Shown here: positions 26,929 to 36,228 of the stretch, piece after piece
How the letters are laid out: each line of letters starts with the position of its first letter
How positions within the stretch are numbered: the first letter of the stretch is position 1
From: Halomonas sp. SpR1
Lineage (GTDB): Bacteria > Pseudomonadota > Gammaproteobacteria > Pseudomonadales > Halomonadaceae
NCBI RefSeq assembly: GCF_031010175.1
Contig: NZ_JAUAMB010000019.1
Location: forward strand, 25,689-89,688
Direction of reading: 5' to 3'
DNA length: 64,000 nt
Translations under genes and position numbers: made by a program
The notes under the pieces: generated by a model
The model's database searches: none
Told to the model about the DNA's origin: nothing
Seen by the model: the letters and a program-made list of their open reading frames with translations, nothing else

Positions 26929-27465
26929 TTAAGTGAGTTGTCCGGCAAGGGCGTTGCGGACTGTATTGACCGAGATATTTTCTGATGCTTGAAGCACGGC
27001 TCGGGGAAATAGCACCGCGTAGGCTGCTGACTGGGTGTGAGTACCGGCCAGTCGAGGATGTAAACGACTTTTTAGCTGCTGAGCGGTTTCATGGTCGTTG
27101 ACCCCCTCACCCAGTACATCTAGTAGGGCCCCTTCAAGGCAAGTAGGCGACCAGAGGATAATCTTGTAGTCGTGTTTTATGGCCTTGTCGCGATCCTGCT
27201 GGGTAGGTGGCACATCGGCGTCAAGCACAAGAAAGCGTTGGTCGAATGCTAGGTGTCCATATTTTCTGGTGGCATTGGTAATGATATTGCCGGGCGAGCC
27301 CCCCGACTGTTTTTCTATCGTCGGCTTAATGTCTGCGTAGTCGGTTCGAAACTGCTGATGCATATGTTTAACAAAGGCTTGATCGTCTGGGCCTTCACCT
27401 ACAATCAACAGGGCCGTTTTACTTGTTTGCCGATGGCGTCGCTGGTGAGTATGTTTCCTTGCCAT
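26929..27465 (-). CDS. RloB-like protein (TOPRIM-like), in the RM operon
   Basis: A 178-residue protein with a basic, His/Arg-rich N-terminus, then ALLIVGEGPDDQAFVKHM and FLVLDADVPPTQQDRDKA. The glutamate of EG and the DAD motif fit a TOPRIM-like fold as in RloB, whose members are linked to RloA ATPases in restriction loci. KQSGGSPGNII and ILWSPTCLEGALL also fit that family. It lies 6 bp after the RloA-like ATPase, so the two work together in all likelihood. TOPRIM partners of AAA15 ATPases in PARIS and OLD-type systems act as nucleases. Here nuclease action is an inference. Confidence 0.7.
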   Translation of the reverse strand: MARKHTHQRRHRQTSKTALLIVGEGPDDQAFVKHMHQQFRTDYADIKPTIEKQSGGSPGNIITNATRKYGHLAFDQRFLVLDADVPPTQQDRDKAIKHDYKIILWSPTCLEGALLDVLGEGVNDHETAQQLKSRLHPRLAGTHTQSAAYAVLFPRAVLQASENISVNTVRNALAGQLT

Positions 27466-27471
27466 GATCGG

Positions 27472-28656
27472 TTACAGCTCCGGGGTGGCGCCAAGGGCTC
27501 CGGCCATGTATTTGGCATACAGATTGTCGTCGGAACGCAGGCCTGTCATATCGTCTAACCGCCAAGCCTCGCTGTTTTGGTTGCGCTTCTCGACCAAGTA
27601 GACCTGATGCTTTTGCAGTAAATTTAGCACCTCGGGGGTGTGGCAGGTGAAAATCAACTGCGCCTGATGAGGGTTTGTGTGGTCAAATTCAAACCACTCC
27701 AGCAGGTGCGGTACCAGGTGTGGATGCAGGTCATTGTCGATTTCGTCGATAACGGCAATGCCACCTTTTTGTAGGGCGTTCAAAATAGGCTGAAGCAGCA
27801 CAAACGCAGATTGAGTGCCGCTGGACTCCTCGAAGAAGGGCAGTTCAAACGCTTGGCCATCGTCAGTTTTGTGCAGGCCAAAAGGAACAAACACATCTTC
27901 TTCCTTGCCTGCTTCATCTCGCCCTGTCAGCTTGCGTATTTCAACACTGCTGAGGCCGAGGTCAAACGTACTCATGGCCTCGGACATACGCTTGAGCAAT
28001 TCGGGGGCTTTCTGAAACTTTGCTGCGGCCCCCACCACCTCACCGTGCTGAAAATGTCGTCGTCCAGTGCTTACAACATTGGTTTCAAGATGGTCAAAAA
28101 AAACGATGAAGGGCTTTGCTTCAGCGATATCGTAGCTGTGGGCAGCGCTGATCAGTGACGTATTGCCTCGGAGCTTCTCGGCCTGGGCTTTAGGAAACGG
28201 AAAGCCTTTTTGTTTAAAGCTATATCCTTGCTGTGTTTTTTCACGCTTAAATAAATAGCTGTATTGAGCACTCGTTTTTTCATAGAGCGCCTCGAAAATG
28301 ACCTCTTGTGGCGTCAGTTCCAATTGGTAACGGTAGTCGATGCCACCGATCATAAACTCAAGCTCAAAGCGGCATGGTTCGTTAGCATGTAACCGATGGA
28401 CAGCGAAAGGAATATCAAGATCAGGGTCGTTGCCTAAAAAAGACTCGGAGGCAAACCAGCTCAGAAATGCCAACGGCTTAAGGAATTGCGTTTTACCTGA
28501 GCCGTTGGCGCCTACTACCGCAATGGCTTTGTTGTAGCGTTCGCCATTGATATCGATATCGTAGCCAGACGGCGTGGGCTTTTTGCCCAAGGCAAAGTCG
28601 ATGACGGTATCATCAGCAAAGCTGTAAAAATTTTTGAAACTCAGGTTTTTGATCAT
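27472..28656 (-). CDS. RloA-like AAA15-type ATPase, in the RM operon
   Basis: An ABC/SMC-like ATPase of the AAA15 group. It starts MIKNLSFKNFYSFADDT, the family's first strand, then Walker A GANGSGKT (residues 49-56), Walker B GIAVIDEIDNDLHP and the downstream LIFTCHTPEVLNLL with the switch His. An ATPase of this kind followed by a small TOPRIM-like protein is the RloA-RloB pair first noted in Campylobacter hsd loci, and resembles AriA-AriB of PARIS. It lies between hsdR and hsdM. AAGAA before the ATG is a weak ribosome-binding site. Confidence 0.82.
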   Translation of the reverse strand: MIKNLSFKNFYSFADDTVIDFALGKKPTPSGYDIDINGERYNKAIAVVGANGSGKTQFLKPLAFLSWFASESFLGNDPDLDIPFAVHRLHANEPCRFELEFMIGGIDYRYQLELTPQEVIFEALYEKTSAQYSYLFKREKTQQGYSFKQKGFPFPKAQAEKLRGNTSLISAAHSYDIAEAKPFIVFFDHLETNVVSTGRRHFQHGEVVGAAAKFQKAPELLKRMSEAMSTFDLGLSSVEIRKLTGRDEAGKEEDVFVPFGLHKTDDGQAFELPFFEESSGTQSAFVLLQPILNALQKGGIAVIDEIDNDLHPHLVPHLLEWFEFDHTNPHQAQLIFTCHTPEVLNLLQKHQVYLVEKRNQNSEAWRLDDMTGLRSDDNLYAKYMAGALGATPEL

Positions 28657-28668
28657 ATTCTTCAGTTT

Positions 28669-28686
28669 TCAACAATATTTTGTTGA
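28669..28686. promoter_or_regulatory. Inverted repeat just before the RloA-like gene
   Basis: TCAACAA-TATT-TTGTTGA is a perfect 7-bp inverted repeat located 13 bp upstream of the ATPase start, in the 65-bp gap after hsdR. It could be an operator or a hairpin limiting translation of the embedded pair. Confidence 0.4.
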
Positions 28687-28721
28687 TACTGCGCTATTGG
28701 TGGTGTGATTTCAAGGTGGAA

Positions 28722-31700
28722 TCAGCCGGTCTCTGGCCACATGGCCTCATTCAGCTCTTCCAACACGTTGTCCAACTGCTCCCCCAGCACTTTATCCAGC
28801 TGTTTTGCGCCGCCTTGGAAGGCGGGAAGCTGGTTGACCGTCTCACGGTCGAGAATGACTTCTTTGGTGAGTTGTTTGGCCAGTTTTCCCAGCCACTTGC
28901 GCTGGTTGGGCGTCCAGTCGTGCTGGGTGTAGAGGCGATCCATGGCATCGGCGACGCGCTGCTCAAACGGCTTTAACGGCTCGCCGAGGGCGGCGCGGCG
29001 AATGTGGCCGATGATGCTGGCGGCGATATCCTGATTGGTGTGGTTGCGCACCGCGCTCTGCAGGTTGGCTTCCGAGTAACCGTGGTTATCCAGCAGCACT
29101 TTCACCTCTTTCAACTGTGCTCGGGTAAGATCGCGGGGTTGGTTAACCACCACGGCCAGGGCGGCGGACTGGTTGATCTGCTCGCTGATAAACGCATTGA
29201 AGCTATCCAGATAGTCTTCCGGGCGTTTATGTACACCGTAGCTCTGGCTGCGCTCGCGAATCTCATCGTCGTGGTCGGAAATCACCGGCATGCGGTCGCT
29301 GCCCACCAGCTGTTTTACCTCGGCTAGCTGGTGTATCAAGCCGCTATGCTGGCGAAGAAACGCAGATGCCTGCCTTGGCCCTAACTTATGTAAGTGCTCA
29401 TGGAGCTTGTTTGGCTCCACGCCCCATAGGTTGTGCAGCTCATTGAGCTTTTGTTTAAGCGCGGGTTTGTTTTCCGCTTTGGAGTCGGCCTTACGCAGTA
29501 CGCGCATGACTTTTTGGCTGAGCTGGCTGAGCACTACATCAGCCTGGCTTTCACCTTGCTGTTCGCCAGGGCTATTCAGGGCGTTTTCTAGCTGGTGCGC
29601 ATCGGTCAGTTCATCGACTAGCTGTGTAAGGCTGATATTGGGGTCACGCACCAGCGGCTTCATGGTGTTGACCTCCGCCAGGGCGGCGTAGATATCCACC
29701 GGGTCGTAGATGGTGAACACGGTCTTGCCGATCTCATCACAGCGACGAGTGGCTCGGCCAATCATCTGTTCAAATAGAATCCGTGAGCGCACTTGGCGCA
29801 TAAACACCAAGTGGCAGATTTTGGGCACATCAATGCCGGTGGTGAGTAGATCCACAGTAATGGCGATATTGGGGTAGCGCTCGTTTTTATAGCGCCGGAT
29901 CAGTTGGTCGACCTTGTCGCTTTTACCAGTGATTTTAGCCACCGCGGCCTGGTGATAGCTGCCGTTATAAAGCGCTTTGAAGGCGTCATCCAGCAGCCGT
30001 TTGACCATATCAGCGTGGAGGTCGGTGGCGCAGAAGATCAGCGTTTTTTCGTCGCCAAACGGGTCTAGTTCTTCGGCCAACTGCTCACAGATCACGCGGT
30101 TGAAGTTTTCGTTGATGACCTGGCGATTGAAGGCGTCGACGTCGAAGCGCAGCTCGTCTTCTAGCTCGGTGGTATCGACTTCGCCGGTTTGGGTGTTGAC
30201 CACCTCGATGGGTTTACCCTTCTCAAACTGGATGCCTTCTTGGGTCAGCAGGGTTTCATAGCGAATCGGTGGCTCGTGGTCAATCAGCCAGTCGTCCGCT
30301 ACCGCTTCCCGATAGGAGTAGGTGTAAACCGGCTTACCAAAAATCTCGCTGGTATGCTTGGCCGGGGTGGCGGTGAGCGCGATTTTGATCGCATCGAAGT
30401 AGTCGAGCACCCGGCGGTAGCTGGAGAGGTACTGACTGACATCGCGGGTGGCCAGCTCGCCTTCGGTCATCTCCTGGTCGAGCGTGTAGCCACGGTGGGC
30501 TTCGTCGATGATGATGCAGTCGAATTGATCAATCGGCGGCGGCGCATCGCTGGCAAAAATGCGTTTCACCATGGCCTGCACGGTGGCGACCTGCACGCGG
30601 GTCTCGGCTTCTGCTGCCATATCGCCCAGCTCTGCCACATTGTAGATTTTGCTTAGGGTTTGGTTCTGCTCTAACGGGTCTTCGTTGAAGGCATCAATGG
30701 CTTGATCGCCAAGGGCGGTACGATCGACCAGAAACAGAATGCGGTGAAAGCGTTCGGTTTTTAAAAACCGGTACATAAGGCCGATGATAGTGCGTGTTTT
30801 GCCAGTACCCGTGGCCATGGCCAGCAAGGCAGCGCGGCTACCGTGGGCCAGGACGTGCTCGGTAGCCAGAATCGCCTTTTGCTGATACTCCCTAATCCGT
30901 AGGTAACCGAAAGGCTCGTGTTTAAGCAGCTTGTCGGCGTTTTCTCTATCGCGCTCCAGCAGGTTTAACAGGCCGCCGGGGGTATGAAAGCGGGGTAAGG
31001 CGCGGCGAGTGTTACTGGGTTCTCGCACATCGCGAAACCAGGTGCCCGACTGTTCGGCTAGCTGAGGCAGGTAGGGGCGACCGTTGCAGGAGTACACAAA
31101 GGGTACTTTAAAGTGGCCCTCTTCATCGGCGGGCCAGGCGACGGTGCGTCCGGCAAGCTCCCAGGCGCCCACCAGCGGTGGTCCAACGTTTAGGCCTTTG
31201 CTGTAGCGCTCGGATTGATCAATCTTGCCCGCGACATTAATGTTCTCTTTCTTGGCTTCGACCACGGCAATCGGCGTTAAGCCGCAAAATAGCACGTAAT
31301 CTGCTCGTTCTTTTTGGCCATTGGTTTGTTGTGCGGGCTGAGTGGGCCATTCGGCAATGGCGCGGTAGGTACCTTTCTCGGGACGGGCGCCTTTTTGATA
31401 GCTGATCTCTTGGCTGTCAGCTTCCCACCCCGCTTCATTGAGTTGCTGGTCAATCAGTAGGCGCGTTAGCTCTTCACTCAGTACCAGAGTGTTGCTGGCG
31501 GCTTGGGTTTTGCTGACTACCTGCTGGCGCTGCAGGTTAACGCTGCTTTCGCCCTGGGCGGTGAGCTGTGTTTGCAGGGCGCGAATTTTGCCTTCGTAAG
31601 CCTGTTGCTGTTGGGCCAACGCTTGTTCGTGGCTTTGTGCCTGTTTGGCCAGGGCGCGGGACTCTTCATCCATAGCCAACGCCAGTGCTTCATACTCCTG

Positions 31701-32252
31701 CTTCTCTTGCTCGACCAACTGGCTAAGCTGCTGGCTACTGTCCAGTGCCTTGTTGGCGTGTTGAAGTTCGTGGCGGAGCTTTTCGATATCGGCCTGCAGC
31801 TGGCGCAGCTGTGCGCTGGGATCAGCGGGTGGGACAAAGGGGCCGGGCTTGAAGGCGGTGCCTGCCTTGCCAAAGGAGCGGTGAAACCAGATAGCCAGTT
31901 CACGAGCCAGCTTTAGGCCATCCATAGCTGCTTTATGGCGGGTGCGGAACTGGTGAGTGGCTTTGTTGCCTTCAACTCGCAGGGTGTGAAATAGCTCTTT
32001 CACCTGGGGTTCCAAGCGCAGCTCGCGGTTTAAGCGGTAGAGCAGGTCGGCTTGGCTGGTTTGGTCATCAAACTCGATCCCGGAGATTGCCGCCATATGC
32101 TGGGCAAGCGCTTCTCCCAATTGGCGCAGCTTAATTAAGGTGGTGTTGGGGTCGCTAACAAAGGCGTGTTCGGCAGCGGTGGCCAGTTCGACAAACAGCG
32201 CATCATGCTCTGCTAAAAAGCCAAAGTTGCTGGGAGGATAGGGCGATGTCAT
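28722..32252 (-). CDS. hsdR: Type I restriction enzyme endonuclease/translocase subunit HsdR
   Basis: The motor and nuclease subunit of the type I RM complex. After an N-terminal helical domain (SNFGFLAEHDALFVELATAA) and a Gln/Glu-rich coiled coil (about residues 150-260), the nuclease core shows YVLFCGLTPIAVVEAKKEN (D...EAK near residue 330). The SF2 motor follows with Walker A MATGTGKTRT near 479, IIDEAHRGYT near 579, LTATPA and FEQMIGRATRR. ATG 32252 has GGAGAG upstream and gives MTSPYPPSNFGF; the frame runs on to 32312 without a better start. The size of 1176 residues is normal. The first gene of the RM operon. Confidence 0.95.
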   Translation of the reverse strand: MTSPYPPSNFGFLAEHDALFVELATAAEHAFVSDPNTTLIKLRQLGEALAQHMAAISGIEFDDQTSQADLLYRLNRELRLEPQVKELFHTLRVEGNKATHQFRTRHKAAMDGLKLARELAIWFHRSFGKAGTAFKPGPFVPPADPSAQLRQLQADIEKLRHELQHANKALDSSQQLSQLVEQEKQEYEALALAMDEESRALAKQAQSHEQALAQQQQAYEGKIRALQTQLTAQGESSVNLQRQQVVSKTQAASNTLVLSEELTRLLIDQQLNEAGWEADSQEISYQKGARPEKGTYRAIAEWPTQPAQQTNGQKERADYVLFCGLTPIAVVEAKKENINVAGKIDQSERYSKGLNVGPPLVGAWELAGRTVAWPADEEGHFKVPFVYSCNGRPYLPQLAEQSGTWFRDVREPSNTRRALPRFHTPGGLLNLLERDRENADKLLKHEPFGYLRIREYQQKAILATEHVLAHGSRAALLAMATGTGKTRTIIGLMYRFLKTERFHRILFLVDRTALGDQAIDAFNEDPLEQNQTLSKIYNVAELGDMAAEAETRVQVATVQAMVKRIFASDAPPPIDQFDCIIIDEAHRGYTLDQEMTEGELATRDVSQYLSSYRRVLDYFDAIKIALTATPAKHTSEIFGKPVYTYSYREAVADDWLIDHEPPIRYETLLTQEGIQFEKGKPIEVVNTQTGEVDTTELEDELRFDVDAFNRQVINENFNRVICEQLAEELDPFGDEKTLIFCATDLHADMVKRLLDDAFKALYNGSYHQAAVAKITGKSDKVDQLIRRYKNERYPNIAITVDLLTTGIDVPKICHLVFMRQVRSRILFEQMIGRATRRCDEIGKTVFTIYDPVDIYAALAEVNTMKPLVRDPNISLTQLVDELTDAHQLENALNSPGEQQGESQADVVLSQLSQKVMRVLRKADSKAENKPALKQKLNELHNLWGVEPNKLHEHLHKLGPRQASAFLRQHSGLIHQLAEVKQLVGSDRMPVISDHDDEIRERSQSYGVHKRPEDYLDSFNAFISEQINQSAALAVVVNQPRDLTRAQLKEVKVLLDNHGYSEANLQSAVRNHTNQDIAASIIGHIRRAALGEPLKPFEQRVADAMDRLYTQHDWTPNQRKWLGKLAKQLTKEVILDRETVNQLPAFQGGAKQLDKVLGEQLDNVLEELNEAMWPETG

Positions 32253-32366
32253 TACATTTACTCTCCATATCTTTGCCAATTGGCTTTGTCGCAGTGTTGC
32301 ATCACCACCCATACTAATGAAATAGAGTGTGCTTAGCTAAGTGTACTTTTGGGGGCATGCTATTGA

Positions 32367-33413
32367 TCACTCATCGCCCAGCGCTTGCTGTTTAAGTTGT
32401 TCGACTGCCTGAGCCCGCTCCCGCTCTAGCTCGCGTTTGAGCTCATCCTCTGAGGGCAAATACGGCAGGTATTTCGCCGCAAACAGCTGTTCTTGCTCGG
32501 CCAGCACCGAGTACTTCACCACGGCTTCGCTTTTTTCGCTGCACAGCACAAGGCCTATGGTGGGGTTATCATCGCTGCCTTTGCGCTGCTCATCGTATAG
32601 GCGCACGTAGGTATCCATCTGGCCAATATCCTGGTGCTTGAGTTTGCCGAGCTTTAGATCCACCAGTAAAAAGCATTTCAGTTTGAAGTTGTAGAACACC
32701 AGGTCGATGTAGAAATCCTCGTCATCAAAACGGATGCGTTGCTGGCGCTCCACAAAGGCAAAGCCTTTGCCTAGCTCCAGTAAAAACTGCTGCAGGTTGC
32801 TGATAATGGCCTGCTCTAGATGGCTTTCCTGATAGGTTTTATCCTGCAGATTAAGAAAATCCAGAATGTAAGGATCACGCAGATAGTCTTTGGCGGTTTC
32901 TGCCAACGGCTGGGTGTTTTGTTGAGCTTCGGCTTCCACCAGGGATTTGTCTTGGCTGGCCAGGAGGCGCTCGTAGTAAAGGGTATTAATCTGGCGCTCC
33001 AGGGCGCGTACGCTCCAACTGTGCTGTTCTGCCTCTTGTTGATACCACGTTCGCGCACTTGGGTTTTCTACCTTCGCTAGCAGGTTGTAATGTGACCAAC
33101 TCAATTCGAGAGACACTGTCTCCCGAATTGGAAAGGCTTGGTAAAAGCGGCGCATATTGCGCAAGTTAGTGACATCAAAGCCTTTACCCAACCGCTCGGT
33201 TAGCTGTTGCGAGAGCTGCTGTAGCTGCTGCTTACCATACTCGGCACGGCGATTGCCTTGTTGTTCGTGCTCGACAATTAAACGGCCTATTTCCCAGTAG
33301 CTTTGTACCATGGCCGTATTCACGGCTTGGCGTACTTGCCCGCGGGCCTGCTCTATCTGTTGGATAATCGCGCTAACCAGGCGACTAAAAGCGGTTGGGT
33401 TCTGCTCCGTCAT
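32367..33413 (-). CDS. YhcG-family PD-(D/E)XK nuclease (DUF1016)
   Basis: The N-terminal DUF1016 helical domain reads QARGQVRQAVNTAMVQSYWE and GNRRAEYGKQQLQQLSQQL, then LRNMRRFYQAFP. The C-terminal domain contains DPYILDFLNL and the nuclease-like core FYIDLVFYNFKLKCFLLVDLK with the D...D-L-K pattern, followed by GQMDTYVRLYD. ATG 33413 has AGGGGG upstream and is preferred over 33434. YhcG-type proteins often sit beside type I RM genes; their exact job is not established. It lies 114 bp upstream of hsdR on the same strand. Confidence 0.85.
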   Translation of the reverse strand: MTEQNPTAFSRLVSAIIQQIEQARGQVRQAVNTAMVQSYWEIGRLIVEHEQQGNRRAEYGKQQLQQLSQQLTERLGKGFDVTNLRNMRRFYQAFPIRETVSLELSWSHYNLLAKVENPSARTWYQQEAEQHSWSVRALERQINTLYYERLLASQDKSLVEAEAQQNTQPLAETAKDYLRDPYILDFLNLQDKTYQESHLEQAIISNLQQFLLELGKGFAFVERQQRIRFDDEDFYIDLVFYNFKLKCFLLVDLKLGKLKHQDIGQMDTYVRLYDEQRKGSDDNPTIGLVLCSEKSEAVVKYSVLAEQEQLFAAKYLPYLPSEDELKRELERERAQAVEQLKQQALGDE

Positions 33414-33498
33414 AGGCTTACCCCCTGGCGTCATAGCGGAATGGCGGCTGGCTTAGGTTTAACAATATCAAATTTTGCCGATTTAAGGACGCCTTTAC

Positions 33499-34074
33499 AT
33501 GCCCACCCTACGCCACTTCACGTTAACCCTGTTGCTCGCTGTGTTGAGTGTATTTTCGGTTACCACCCAGGCGAACGACGCAACCTGGCAGGCGCTGAAG
33601 GAGGGCGGCTTGGTAATTCTAATGCGCCACTCCCTAGCCCCTGGTATTGGCGACCCGCCGGGTTTTGAGCTTTCTAAGTGCGATACCCAGCGCAATCTCT
33701 CTGCTCAGGGGCGCGCCCAGGCACAAGCCGCTGGTCGTGCGTTGCGTGAGCGGGCTATCCCCATTGCGGCGGTATATTCGTCACGCTGGTGTCGGGCGCT
33801 GGATACCGCCGAGCTAATGGCTCTGGGCAGTGTTGAACCTGCGCCGTGGTTAGACTCCTTCTTTCGCGGGCGTGGTGATCAGGCGTCAATCACTCAGACC
33901 GCCCAAGAGCAGATTGCCGCGTGGCAAGGGCCGGGAAATTTGCTACTGGTTACCCATCAGGTGAATATCACCGCGCTGGTTGGCAGCGGCGTGGGTTCTG
34001 GCGAAATGATTGTGGTACGCCCAGCAGAAGATTCGTTCCAGGTAGTGGGGCGGCTAAGCCTTAGCGGCCAATAG
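33499..34074 (+). CDS. Secreted histidine phosphatase family protein
   Basis: A signal peptide (HFTLTLLLAVLSVFSV to TQA-ND) is followed by the phosphohistidine motif VILMRHSLAPG, the second Arg in YSSRWCRALDTAELM, and the late His in LLLVTHQVNITALVG. It belongs to the phosphoglycerate-mutase-like superfamily, small periplasmic branch (191 residues). The substrate is unknown. It is divergent from the YhcG nuclease gene with 85 bp between; AAGGA serves as the ribosome-binding site. Confidence 0.85.
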   Translation: MPTLRHFTLTLLLAVLSVFSVTTQANDATWQALKEGGLVILMRHSLAPGIGDPPGFELSKCDTQRNLSAQGRAQAQAAGRALRERAIPIAAVYSSRWCRALDTAELMALGSVEPAPWLDSFFRGRGDQASITQTAQEQIAAWQGPGNLLLVTHQVNITALVGSGVGSGEMIVVRPAEDSFQVVGRLSLSGQ

Positions 34075-34142
34075 TTTGAGTTTGCTCCTTAACCGCAGGT
34101 GCAGTTATAAAGTAAAAAAGCGATACCGTTTAGGAACTCTTT

Positions 34143-35183
34143 ATGAAAGCCGTTGTTTTTGAGCAATTTTCCGCCCCACCCCAGATCCAGCAACTGCCTG
34201 ATCCCACCTCTGAGCCCCACGGCGTGGTGGTGAGAGTGATGGCGACCGGGGTCTGCCGCAGCGATTGGCACGGCTGGGTAGGGCACGATACTGATATCCA
34301 GCTCCCCCATGTGCCGGGGCATGAGCTGGCAGGCGTTGTGGAAGCCGTAGGCAAAGATGTAAAGCAATGGCGCATCGGCGATCGCGTCACGGTGCCGTTC
34401 GTGGGTGGTTGCGGAACTTGCCCGGAGTGCCACTCCGGCAACCATCAGGTGTGCGATAGCCAGTTTCAGCCTGGTTTTACCCACTGGGGCTCCTTTGCCG
34501 AGTATGTGGGGATTCACTACGCCGATGTGAATTTGGTCGCGCTGCCAGAAACACTCGACTTCGCCACTGCGGCCAGCCTGGGCTGTCGGTTTGTGACTTC
34601 ATTTCGGGCGGTGGTCGATCAGGGCCAAACATCGGCCGGACAGTGGGTGGCCGTTCACGGCTGCGGTGGTGTGGGGCTATCTGCCGTGATGATTGCCAAC
34701 GCCATCGGCGCTAACGTTGTCGCCATCGATATTTCGGAAGAGGCGCTTACTCTAGCCCGTCAATTGGGCGCTATCGCCACCGTGAATGCCGCCAAGGTGG
34801 CCAATGTGGTTGAAGCGGTGGCGGACATAACCCGGGGAGGCGCTCACGTGTCGATGGATGCGCTAGGGCACCCGATGACCTGCTTTAACTCCATCAGCAA
34901 CCTGCGTAAACGCGGCAAGCATATTCAGGTTGGGCTGATGTTGGCGGAGAACAGCACACCGGCTATTCCCATGAGTAAGGTCATTGCCAACGAGCTGGAA
35001 ATTCTGGGCAGTCATGGCATGCAGGCCCACCGTTATGACGCCATGCTGGCGATGATTCAGTCTGGCAAGCTGGCGCCTGAAAAGCTTATCGGCAAACGCA
35101 TCACCCTTGAGCAGTCAATTAAGGCGTTGATGAACATGGATAAGTTTGAAGGGGCGGGCGTGACGGTGGTGACGGAGTTCTAA
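34143..35183 (+). CDS. Zinc-dependent alcohol dehydrogenase (MDR superfamily)
   Basis: A medium-chain zinc alcohol dehydrogenase of 346 residues. The catalytic zinc site shows in [11 protein letters not shown] and [16 protein letters not shown]; the structural zinc site is [15 protein letters not shown] with four Cys. The Rossmann fold has [20 protein letters not shown] followed by AID, suggesting NAD(H). The substrate is unknown. It is preceded by TTTAGGAACTCTTT. No operon partner is evident; the next gene begins about 115 bp later. Confidence 0.9.
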   Translation: MKAVVFEQFSAPPQIQQLPDPTSEPHGVVVRVMATGVCRSDWHGWVGHDTDIQLPHVPGHELAGVVEAVGKDVKQWRIGDRVTVPFVGGCGTCPECHSGNHQVCDSQFQPGFTHWGSFAEYVGIHYADVNLVALPETLDFATAASLGCRFVTSFRAVVDQGQTSAGQWVAVHGCGGVGLSAVMIANAIGANVVAIDISEEALTLARQLGAIATVNAAKVANVVEAVADITRGGAHVSMDALGHPMTCFNSISNLRKRGKHIQVGLMLAENSTPAIPMSKVIANELEILGSHGMQAHRYDAMLAMIQSGKLAPEKLIGKRITLEQSIKALMNMDKFEGAGVTVVTEF

Positions 35184-35299
35184 GCAGGCGATAGCGGCGA
35201 TGACACGTAACAATTTCCTGCAATGAAACGAGGCAAATTATTCGCTCCTAATCCTCTGCTGTAGGTTTTACGCTGGGCAGTATTGATAAGGAGTAAACG

Positions 35300-36175
35300 A
35301 TGCCAACAGATACTACCCCAACAGTTCGCCGGGTAATCGCCCAGCATCCGGCCCGGCGCGATGATATCGGAGATCTAACCACCCGGCGGCCATTGCCGGG
35401 GCCGGGTCTTGATCAGCTCGACCCGTTTCTGTTTTTGAATCACCACGGCCCGCAGACGTATCCGGCCAATAACCGTGGGCTGCCCTTTGGCCCGCACCCG
35501 CACCGGGGCTTCGAGACAGTAACCTTCATTCTGGAGGGCTCGCTGGCCCATGCGGATAGCACCAAGCACCAAAGCGTTATCAACGCCGGTGGCGTGCAGT
35601 GGATGACTGCGGGCAGCGGCATTGTGCATGCGGAAATTTCGCCGCCGGAGTTTTTGCGTGACGGCGGCCCGCTGGAGATTCTGCAGCTGTGGGTCAATCT
35701 ACCGGCGCGTTTGAAGATGAGCGAACCGCGCTACGTTGGGCTGCAGCAGGAGTCAATTCCCGCCATTGCGTTGCCGGGCGGCGGTGAGCTGAACCTGATT
35801 GCCGGGCAGTGGCAGGGTGACGCTGGCCCTATCGACACGCTGACGGGGATATTTATGTCAACGCTGCGGCTGCCTGCCGGATCGCGGGAGCAGTTACCGG
35901 TAGCGCCTGGGCGACAGGTATTTCTCTACGTGGTGGAGGGAAACGTTGAGGTAGGCGGCGAACCCGTTCAGCCTCACCATCTGATCGAGGTAGACCGCGA
36001 TGGCGAGCGCCTCGACATCGAAGCCAGCAGCGATGCACGTCTGCTGTTTGGTCATGGCGATGTCATCGACGAACCCGTCTACTCCCATGGCCCCTTTGTG
36101 ATGAACACCCGCGAAGAGATTGTCCAGGCGGTTGATGACTACCAGAACGGCAAATTTGGCGGGCTCGACGGCTAA
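35300..36175 (+). CDS. Pirin family protein (bicupin)
   Basis: A pirin-like bicupin. The N-terminal cupin has the metal ligands in GPHPHRGFETVTFILEG and the later HAE of GIVHAEISPP, preceded by DPFLFLNHHGP. The C-terminal cupin is also present (PVAPGRQVFLYVVEGNVEVG). Related enzymes include quercetinase-like dioxygenases; the role here is not known. AAGGAG seven bases before ATG 35300 supports the start. Confidence 0.88.
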   Translation: MPTDTTPTVRRVIAQHPARRDDIGDLTTRRPLPGPGLDQLDPFLFLNHHGPQTYPANNRGLPFGPHPHRGFETVTFILEGSLAHADSTKHQSVINAGGVQWMTAGSGIVHAEISPPEFLRDGGPLEILQLWVNLPARLKMSEPRYVGLQQESIPAIALPGGGELNLIAGQWQGDAGPIDTLTGIFMSTLRLPAGSREQLPVAPGRQVFLYVVEGNVEVGGEPVQPHHLIEVDRDGERLDIEASSDARLLFGHGDVIDEPVYSHGPFVMNTREEIVQAVDDYQNGKFGGLDG

Positions 36176-36180
36176 GATTA

Positions 36181-36209
36181 TTTAAAGACAGGGCTGTTTA
36201 AAGACAGGG
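36181..36209 (+). repeat. Short tandem direct repeat after pirin gene
   Basis: TTTAAAGACAGGG occurs at 36181-36193 and again at 36197-36209, separated by 3 bases, in the gap between the convergent pirin and glycosylase genes. No hairpin terminator was seen there. Confidence 0.7.
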
Positions 36210-36228
36210 TATTGGGTAAAGAGAGTCG

